In this document: positions 30,343 through 36,214 of the stretch, piece by piece | Numbering within the stretch: the first letter of the stretch is position 1 | Layout: each line of letters begins with the position of its first letter | NCBI RefSeq assembly: GCF_003426775.1 | Contig: NZ_QJUG01000074.1 | Span: forward strand, 1 to 36,214 | Reading direction: 5' to 3' | DNA: 36,214 nucleotides | DNA from: Allorhizocola rhizosphaerae | GTDB lineage: Bacteria > Actinomycetota > Actinomycetes > Mycobacteriales > Micromonosporaceae | Notes under the pieces: model-generated | The model's input: only the letters and a program-made list of their open reading frames with translations | What the model was told of the DNA's origin: nothing | The model's database searches: none | Made by a program: the position numbers and the translations under genes

Positions 30343-32349
30343 CACCGCCAACAGAGCCCCGGTGTCCACAAGGGCGCCGGGGCGAACTTTTATCACCGAT
30401 ACGACCCCGTCGGCGGGCGCATGCACGGGATGCTCCAGCTTCATGGCCTCCAACGTGAGCAGCAGCTCACCCGCACCGACCCGTTGGCCAGGCGACACGA
30501 GCACCCGCCCCACGGCACCGGGCAGCGGCGCGGTCAGCGAGCCCTCCTCCAACTCCATGGAGGGCAAGGGAAAACGCGGCAACTCGCGCAGCGTGACCGA
30601 ACCCTCCACACTGTCCAAGTAGGACACGTTGCCGACCCGGTGCACGTCGACGGTCAGCCTGATCCCCGCCACGTCGAGAACCACTTTGTGCGCGGAAGCC
30701 GAGACCACGGCGACGGGCGGATGCTCGTCCACGACGCCGACGTGGCCGAGCCCGGCCAGGTCGAGCTCCTCCGGGTCCACCACGCGCACCCACCATTGGG
30801 CCAGTGCGCCGTCTGCCGCCAGCCGGTAGCCCACCTCCACTGGCCCTGCCGGCCCGTCATACACGATTGTTTGCGGTATGGACGGTACGTTGCGCCAGCC
30901 CGAAGGGATTCCCGGCTGCACGGTCGCGCCCTCGAACCGCCCCGCGGCAGCCGCCAGCGCGGCCGCCAGGCAGCTGAGCCGCACGGCCTCCACCGACGAC
31001 AGCAGCGGCGCGAACACCTCGGGCTGCCGGTCCAGCAGCCCGGCGTCGATCTGCCCGGTCAGGAACGCCGGATGCCGCAACACCCGCACCAGCAGATCGC
31101 GGTTGGTAACCAGGCCGTGCACCTTGGTTCGGGCGAGCACCCCGGCCAGCATGCGCGCCGCCTCGTACCGGGTCGGCGCCCACGCCACGATCTTCGCCAG
31201 CATCGAGTCGTAGTGCACCCCGACCACCGACCCGGGCTCGATGCCGGAGTCGAGCCGGATCCCCGGAGACAGCAAGGGTTTGAACCGCCCCACCACCTCC
31301 GGCACGTCGAACCGGTGCACCTGCCCGGTCGCGGGAAGCCAGTTGGTGGTCGGATCTTCTGCGCACAGCCGCACCTCGATCGCATGCCCGCGCATGGGCG
31401 GCGGGGTCGAGTACGGCAACCGCCCACCCTCGGCCAGGAAAAGCTGCAGCCGCACGAGATCCAGCCCCGTGACACACTCGGTCACGGGGTGCTCCACCTG
31501 CAGGCGCGTGTTCATTTCCAGGAAGTAGAACTCGCCCGCCGGGCTGAGCAGGAACTCGACCGTCCCGATCCCCACATAGCCGACCGCCTCGGCCACCGCG
31601 ACCGCCGCCGCGCAAAGGTTTTCGCGCAACTGCGGCGACACGGCCGGGGAAGGCGTCTCCTCCAGGATCTTCTGGTGCCGCCGCTGAATCGAGCACTCCC
31701 GCTCGCCGAACGTGATGGTGTTGCCGTGCTGGTCGGCCACGATCTGTACCTCGATGTGGCGCGCCTGCTCGACATACCGCTCGCAGAACACGGTGTTGTC
31801 GCCGAACGCGCCGAACGCCTCGCGCCGCGCCGACGACACCGCCTCGCCCAGCGATTCGGCGTCGCGCACGATCCGCATGCCCCGCCCGCCCCCGCCCACG
31901 GCCGCCTTCACCAGCACCGGAAACTCGTCGACGAGAGTCGGGTCGGTCCACGACGGCAGCACGGGCACATCCGCCTCGGCCAGCAGCGCCTTCGCGTCTA
32001 TTTTGGACGCCATCACCGAGATCACCTTCGGGGGCGGGCCCACCCACGTGAGCCCGGCCTCGGTCACCGCCCCGGCGAAGTCCGCGTTCTCGGCGAGAAA
32101 CCCGTAGCCCGGATGGATCGCGTCCGCACCCGTCTTCTTCGCCGCCGCAATGATCAGGTCGCCGCGCAGGTAGGTCGCGCTGGGCGCATAACCGGGAAGC
32201 TGCACCGCGTAGTCGGCCTCCCCCACGAACGGGGCATCCACGTCCGCCGTCGAGTGCACGGCCACCGTCTCGATCCCCACCGCCCGGCACGTGGCGAAGA
32301 TCCGGCGCGCGATCTCCCCCCGGTTGGCAACGAGCAATCGCCTGATCAC
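30325..32349 (-). CDS. Acyl-CoA carboxylase alpha chain (biotin carboxylase plus BCCP)
   Basis: This 674-residue protein carries out ATP-dependent carboxylation of its own biotin. The biotin carboxylase part (1-450) has the ATP-grasp loop GGGGRGM (152-158) and the active-site segment EMNTRLQ (278-284). A linker follows, then a C-terminal biotinyl domain with EAMKLEH, biotin on Lys637. All key residues are present, so this half reaction should work. The length and domain order fit methylcrotonyl- or geranyl-CoA carboxylase alpha chains. GTG is the start, immediately after the stop of the beta-chain gene, with GGGAGG seven bases upstream. Its partner, encoded next door, is degenerate. Confidence 0.93.
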   Translation of the reverse strand: MIRRLLVANRGEIARRIFATCRAVGIETVAVHSTADVDAPFVGEADYAVQLPGYAPSATYLRGDLIIAAAKKTGADAIHPGYGFLAENADFAGAVTEAGLTWVGPPPKVISVMASKIDAKALLAEADVPVLPSWTDPTLVDEFPVLVKAAVGGGGRGMRIVRDAESLGEAVSSARREAFGAFGDNTVFCERYVEQARHIEVQIVADQHGNTITFGERECSIQRRHQKILEETPSPAVSPQLRENLCAAAVAVAEAVGYVGIGTVEFLLSPAGEFYFLEMNTRLQVEHPVTECVTGLDLVRLQLFLAEGGRLPYSTPPPMRGHAIEVRLCAEDPTTNWLPATGQVHRFDVPEVVGRFKPLLSPGIRLDSGIEPGSVVGVHYDSMLAKIVAWAPTRYEAARMLAGVLARTKVHGLVTNRDLLVRVLRHPAFLTGQIDAGLLDRQPEVFAPLLSSVEAVRLSCLAAALAAAAGRFEGATVQPGIPSGWRNVPSIPQTIVYDGPAGPVEVGYRLAADGALAQWWVRVVDPEELDLAGLGHVGVVDEHPPVAVVSASAHKVVLDVAGIRLTVDVHRVGNVSYLDSVEGSVTLRELPRFPLPSMELEEGSLTAPLPGAVGRVLVSPGQRVGAGELLLTLEAMKLEHPVHAPADGVVSVIKVRPGALVDTGALLAVLHPGG

Positions 32350-33465
32350 CTAACGGCCTCCCATCGCCGACAACGCGATCCCCAGAACGGTTCTGGTGTC
32401 GCGGGGGTCGATCGCACCGTCGTACGGACTGTCGTCAATGGACAGCCAGCCGAACGTGAAGCCCCGGCTCGCCAGGGCCCAGTCCGGCGGGTCCGGCTCC
32501 AGCACGACCGTCACCTGACCCGGGTCCTGCAGCGCGCGGGCCAGCTCCGGGCTTGGTGCGCACCGCGTGGCCAGCACCACCAGCGGCATGCGCGCGATCC
32601 TGACCAGCTCCAGTCCTTTGTGTACCGCCTCGGCGTCCAGCGCCTGCGCCGTGTTGCCCAGAATCCCGACGCGGCAGCCGTGCACCGCGCCGAACCCGGC
32701 GATCAGTCCCGGCCCGCGATGCGCCCGCAGCTCCTCGAATTCGGAGCCGTCGAGCACCCGCGCCAGGACCTCGCGCACGTCCGACCGGTCCACGGCGAGC
32801 AGGTCGTCGAGCTCATGGCACGGCGGCCGGGCCCGGCACAGCGATCCGCGTGGGCGGTGATGCAGGTGCCGCACACCGACCCGGATCAGGCGCAGGGCGT
32901 CCCGTTCGTCGTCGGCCACGGCGTCGGCGACCTGCTCGTCGTGCCCGCGCGTGACCACGGTCAGGTCGGCCAGCGGCAGGGAGCCCTCGAAGGCGCCGAA
33001 CACGGCGACGAACCCGCCTCGTACCACGGGATCGGGCCGTTCCACCAGCGAAACCAGCGGTAGCCCGTAGAGGCCCGCCAATTCGGCCGCCCGCAAGACC
33101 TTGCGCCTGCCCCGCTCCGACAGCCCGTCCTCGCCGACCGTCGGATCGTCGGCGATGATCATGCATTCGGTGCCCTCCACCACACCGATCGCCGTCACCA
33201 CCCCGGCGCCCGCCATCTCGCCCTGCTCGTGCCCGGCCGTCGCGGCCAGCTCAAGCAGCGCCGTGTCCCGGTCGACCAGCAGCTCTATGCGCTCCCGCGG
33301 CAGCAGCTTGCCGCGCGCGTGATGGCGCGTGACCTCCCGCTCGCCACCGCCCTCCTTCGCCCGCGCGTGGGCAGCATCCAGCGAGGACAGCGCCGCCATG
33401 GCTTCACTTCGGTTGGCCAGAAAGGACGGCGTGCGGGGATCCAACGCGGTTTCGAGAGTCGTCAT
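32350..33465 (-). CDS. Degenerate acyl-CoA carboxyltransferase-like protein (short beta subunit)
   Basis: The 371-residue protein has the start of a carboxyltransferase beta chain (ARGKLLPRER at 50-59, GAGVVTAIG at 86-94, ECMIIADDPTV) and its end (IDPRDTRTVLG, 352-362). Family members are usually ~520-540 residues. About 60 residues around the first glycine-rich motif (normally SCTAGGAYVPAMSD) are reduced to a short RGGFVAVFGAFEG stretch, and the second (normally GGSFGAGNYSM) is missing. These motifs form the oxyanion holes for acyl-CoA and carboxybiotin, so catalysis by the usual mechanism is doubtful. The frame is open throughout, which points to a diverged non-catalytic or altered-substrate protein rather than a fresh pseudogene. 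Confidence 0.8.
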   Translation of the reverse strand: MTTLETALDPRTPSFLANRSEAMAALSSLDAAHARAKEGGGEREVTRHHARGKLLPRERIELLVDRDTALLELAATAGHEQGEMAGAGVVTAIGVVEGTECMIIADDPTVGEDGLSERGRRKVLRAAELAGLYGLPLVSLVERPDPVVRGGFVAVFGAFEGSLPLADLTVVTRGHDEQVADAVADDERDALRLIRVGVRHLHHRPRGSLCRARPPCHELDDLLAVDRSDVREVLARVLDGSEFEELRAHRGPGLIAGFGAVHGCRVGILGNTAQALDAEAVHKGLELVRIARMPLVVLATRCAPSPELARALQDPGQVTVVLEPDPPDWALASRGFTFGWLSIDDSPYDGAIDPRDTRTVLGIALSAMGGR

Positions 33466-33507
33466 GCCACTTGCGCAACGAGTGGTTCAAGCCCCGCGAC
33501 ACGCAAG

Positions 33508-34437
33508 CTATCTGCCAAAGAGCTGCTGAAAAAACGAGGCGATCGGTCCTCTTGGTTTCACCTTGACCGTCGGCGGCCCGGGGTCATTGCTCTTTTGACA
33601 ATCACATTGCGCCGGTACCTCGTCCAGGCGCACCGCCACCAAGAGTTCCTCCAGCGCCCGCGCGGTCGGCCGGTTCGCCGGATCGTTGACCATCCCCATC
33701 CGCAGGATCTCGACCAACCCGTCCGGTACGCCCTCGACGCTCGGGATGGGCTGGGCGAACAGCTCGATCAGCCCCAACAGCCCCGGCGGCTGCTTCTCCT
33801 GCCACCTCGGCGGGTTGCCGGACAGCAGCGCATAGAGCGTGGCGCACAACGCATACACATCGCCGGGCGGTGCGGGCTCATGCCGCCGGAACGCCTCGGG
33901 CGGCGCATAGGCGGGCGTCATCACCTCCAGCGTGATGTGCGGATCCCGCTGCTCGGCCAGGATCGCGAGCCCGAAGTCCGCCAGCGCCGGCTCCCCGAAC
34001 AGGCTCACCAGAATGTTCGCCGGCTTCACGTCCCGATGCACGATCCCGCGCTCGTGCGCGTCCGCCAGCGCATCGGCGATCTTCACACCGATGTCCCGCA
34101 CCACGTGCGGGCGCAGCGGCATCAGGTCCTGATAGGACCCCGAGCACAGCTCCATAATCAGATATGGGTGCTTGTCGGCCGTCACCCCGGCATCGAACAG
34201 GTCCACCACGTGCGGATGCGACGACATCCTCCCCGTCGCCCGCGCCTCGCGCACGAACCGCGCCCGGTCCCGCTCGGTTTCCAGCGTGAAATTCTCGACC
34301 TTGACCGCCACCTCACGCCCGACCGACTCCTGCCGCGCCCGGAAAATCGTCGCGTAGCCTCCGACCGCCAGCAGGGAAAGCTCGGTCAGCCCGGGAATAT
34401 CGGGCACCGAGAGATTAGGCCGAGGGGTCGGACTCAC
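33508..34437 (-). CDS. Soluble Hanks-type serine/threonine protein kinase
   Basis: The 309-residue protein is a compact protein kinase: an altered glycine loop AVGGYATIF (24-32), the ATP lysine Lys46 (VAVKVENF), catalytic HRDVKPAN with Asp136, and DFGLA at 154-158. The activation segment ends in an APPEA-type motif (TPAYAPPEAF). There is no membrane segment and no PASTA or other sensor domain; the C-terminal ~45 residues are Pro/Lys-rich with a CDC motif. It is therefore probably cytosolic and activated by a partner. It lies 42 bp upstream of the carboxyltransferase-like gene on the same strand, so its phosphorylation target may be encoded nearby (inference). Confidence 0.93.
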   Translation of the reverse strand: MSPTPRPNLSVPDIPGLTELSLLAVGGYATIFRARQESVGREVAVKVENFTLETERDRARFVREARATGRMSSHPHVVDLFDAGVTADKHPYLIMELCSGSYQDLMPLRPHVVRDIGVKIADALADAHERGIVHRDVKPANILVSLFGEPALADFGLAILAEQRDPHITLEVMTPAYAPPEAFRRHEPAPPGDVYALCATLYALLSGNPPRWQEKQPPGLLGLIELFAQPIPSVEGVPDGLVEILRMGMVNDPANRPTARALEELLVAVRLDEVPAQCDCQKSNDPGPPTVKVKPRGPIASFFQQLFGR

Positions 34438-34484
34438 GCGCCAAACGTTAGCAGCGCCTCCCCCTCCGCCTCACCCTCCGAGTT

Positions 34485-34548
34485 GATCATTAACTTAAAT
34501 CCATGTTCGACGGCGTGTCGTGGCATCAACCTCATGGTCAATCTCGCG
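34485..34548 (-). repeat. REP-like element, single unit
   Basis: A ~64-bp copy of the unit seen as an inverted dimer at 16173-16296. It begins GATCATTAACTTAAATCCATG, includes CGGCGTGTCGTGGCATCAACC and ends near CAATCTCGCG. It best matches the right half of the dimer read on the opposite strand. It lies in the 272-bp gap between the kinase gene and the TPR-like gene; nothing else was recognised in that gap. Confidence 0.8.
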
Positions 34549-34709
34549 CAGTCGCGATGCAGCACCGAGCCGATGACTACGGGCATCGTTCCCCGAGCAC
34601 GTCCGCCGGAAGATCATCTGACCGGCATGCCATCTTCAGCGCTGACCACGCCATCCCGGCACGCCGCGGTGTCAGCCCACCACGTTCGAGACCCGTTCCC
34701 CACCGAGCT

Positions 34710-36214
34710 TTAGAATCCGACCCCTACCGCGACCCGTGCCCGCTCGCTCACCTGCTGTGTCGCGTGCGCCAGATTCGCCGCCCGCGCCTCGACCTCGGCC
34801 GCTTCCGCCTCGTTGTCGACCGCCGCCAGGCACTTTGCCAGCGCCAGCGCCGAGCGCACCTGGCTGCGAATGTCGACCGCGGGCACGGTCTCCGCCAGCC
34901 GCGCCGCCGCGAGCGCCTCGGCCGGCTGGTCCAACCCGAGCAACGCCATCGCATACACGGCGATCGCCTGGCGCCGCGGGTAGAGCATGGACGGCGCATA
35001 CGGATCGGCCGCGACCGGTGCGAGCAGGCGTGCCGCCATCGCCGCGTCTCCCGCCGCCAGCCGGGCCGCCGCCAGCAGTGAGCGCGGCCCGATCCGCGCC
35101 GGGTCGAGCACGCCGTATGGCGAGACCATCGTCAGCACCGACCGGGCATCGAGCTCCGCCGCCTCCGGGTCGCCGCGATCCAGCGCGACGAAGCCGCGCA
35201 CCGTCCCGGCCATCCCGATCAGCAGTGGATGCGCGACCTTCTCGCCCTCACCCAACGCCTCGGTGAGCAGGTCTTCAGCGTGCCCATATTCTGCCAGCCC
35301 GCGCGCCACGACACCGCGCGCGACCAACGCGAACCCGCACCCCCACGCGTCTTTGGCGGCCGCGAAGTCGCGATAGGCCCGCCGTGCCTCCCGGTCGGCC
35401 TCGCCCAGCTCACCGAGCTCGGCCGCGGCGAACGCCGCCACCGCCCGCAGCGTGCCCACCGCCCACGCCTCACCGACCCGCTCTCCGAACGGCAGGAACA
35501 CGCGGGCCAGCCGCTGCGCCTCGGTCAACCGCCCGGCAAGCAGACGCGCGAACGCGGTCGTGCCGCGCAGCCACGCCCGCCCCACCGGGTCTTTGGTCTG
35601 GGCGAACAGCCGGGCCGCGTGCCCGAGCGCCGCATCGGCCCCGGCGAAGTCGCCCCGCGTCGTCGTCACCCAAGCCAAGTCCTGCAAGGACCACGCCTGC
35701 GATTTCAGGTCTCCGGCCCCCACCGCGATCTGGTAGGCCCCGGCGAACCGGCTCGACGCGTCGGCCAGCCGTCCCTTCACGAAGTCGGCCATGCCCAGCC
35801 GGCGCAGCGCCTCGGCCCGCTCCCCGGGCAGTTCGGCCCGGGTGGCGACGGTGAGCGCCTCGGCCCACAGCCGGTATCCCGCCTCGCGATCACCGAGCGC
35901 CATCTGCGCCCGCCCGGCCAGCAGCAGGGCACCGGCCCGGGTGCGGGCGTCGTCGGCCGCGTCGGCAATGAGCTTCTCCGCGTCGTGCTGCGCCTCGGTG
36001 ATGCGTCCACTTTGGAGCAACGCCCGTGCGTAGACCAGCCGGTCGCGCAGCGGGAGCCCGCCGTTATGCTCGGACAGCCGGCGCGCCCGCTCACCGAGCG
36101 CGATCACGTCGGCGGGCTCGCCCTCGGCGCTGGCCCGCCGCGCCGCCCGGCCGAGCGCCTCGATGCCCAGCGACACCACCTGCCGCGCGGGCACATCGGG
36201 CCGCAGCCGCACCG
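34710..36214 (-). CDS. TPR-like helical repeat protein, truncated by the window edge
   Basis: The frame is open at the right edge, so only the C-terminal ~501 residues are visible. They are almost wholly Ala/Leu/Arg/Glu-rich helical pairs, with TPR-like spacing of ~34-40 residues (for example ALLLAGRAQMALGDREAGYRLWAEAL and SLLAAARLAAGDAAMAARLL). No enzymatic motif is visible. In actinobacteria such C-terminal arrays often belong to large regulators with an N-terminal AAA ATPase, cyclase or kinase domain; which one applies here cannot be told. It is upstream of the soluble kinase on the same strand, separated by 272 bp that include a REP-like unit. Confidence 0.7.
   Translation of the reverse strand, partial: VRLRPDVPARQVVSLGIEALGRAARRASAEGEPADVIALGERARRLSEHNGGLPLRDRLVYARALLQSGRITEAQHDAEKLIADAADDARTRAGALLLAGRAQMALGDREAGYRLWAEALTVATRAELPGERAEALRRLGMADFVKGRLADASSRFAGAYQIAVGAGDLKSQAWSLQDLAWVTTTRGDFAGADAALGHAARLFAQTKDPVGRAWLRGTTAFARLLAGRLTEAQRLARVFLPFGERVGEAWAVGTLRAVAAFAAAELGELGEADREARRAYRDFAAAKDAWGCGFALVARGVVARGLAEYGHAEDLLTEALGEGEKVAHPLLIGMAGTVRGFVALDRGDPEAAELDARSVLTMVSPYGVLDPARIGPRSLLAAARLAAGDAAMAARLLAPVAADPYAPSMLYPRRQAIAVYAMALLGLDQPAEALAAARLAETVPAVDIRSQVRSALALAKCLAAVDNEAEAAEVEARAANLAHATQQVSERARVAVGVGF

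Noticed and set aside
1-36214. tRNA, rRNA or known riboswitch
   Set aside because: No cloverleaf, rRNA segment or recognisable riboswitch core was seen by eye; a covariance-model scan would be needed to exclude weak cases.

Overview
The window is chromosomal DNA of a high-GC, Gram-positive actinobacterium. It is most likely a sporulating member of the Streptosporangiales or a relative. The evidence is the strong G/C bias at third codon positions, many GTG/TTG starts, type VII (ESX-like) secretion genes, a MarP-NUDIX-TlpA-Nth-Crp cluster, a DUF2342-type metalloprotease next to tilS, and a secreted chaplin-like protein. No tRNA, rRNA, CRISPR array or prophage was seen.

Layout, left to right. 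(1) 1-2228: the 3' part of an FtsK/SpoIIIE-type ATPase gene, joined by a 66-bp tandem repeat to a three-helix membrane protein gene. (2) 2296-5831, minus strand: folE, ftsH, hpt and a 40-codon membrane ORF. (3) 5926-10483: a GlxA-type regulator, a large secreted subtilase and ppa. (4) 10602-14581: dacB (PBP4-type), a GNAT acetyltransferase, then tilS and a zinc metalloprotease on the minus strand. (5) 14618-16120: a gamma-glutamyltransferase. (6) 16316-23703: type VII secretion genes eccC, eccD and mycP, with an IS30-family remnant between the last two. (7) 23769-28419, minus strand: capA, nth, tlpA-like, NUDIX and marP, running on into mycP as one probable operon. (8) 28738-30342: a Crp-family regulator and a triple-repeat chaplin-like protein. 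(9) 30325-34437, minus strand: a soluble Ser/Thr kinase, a degenerate carboxyltransferase and a biotin carboxylase/BCCP. (10) 34710 to the right edge: a partial TPR-like protein.

Much of this is housekeeping: folate and purine salvage, membrane proteolysis, tRNA-Ile lysidine, pyrophosphate hydrolysis and base-excision repair. The accessory theme is the cell envelope: type VII secretion, MarP, a PBP4 carboxypeptidase, a subtilase and a chaplin-like protein. The most unusual signals lie in the DNA itself. Five near-consensus DnaA boxes sit within 108 bp inside the 5' coding sequence of dacB. There are three unrelated tandem-repeat arrays (66, 78 and 56/57 bp), two of which keep reading frame and bridge operon genes. 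A dispersed REP-like repeat is present as one inverted dimer plus single copies. A 36-bp divergent gap carries two face-to-face leaderless -10 motifs. At protein level, the carboxyltransferase has lost its core motifs while keeping an open frame.

All functional calls come from reading motifs by eye; no database search was possible.
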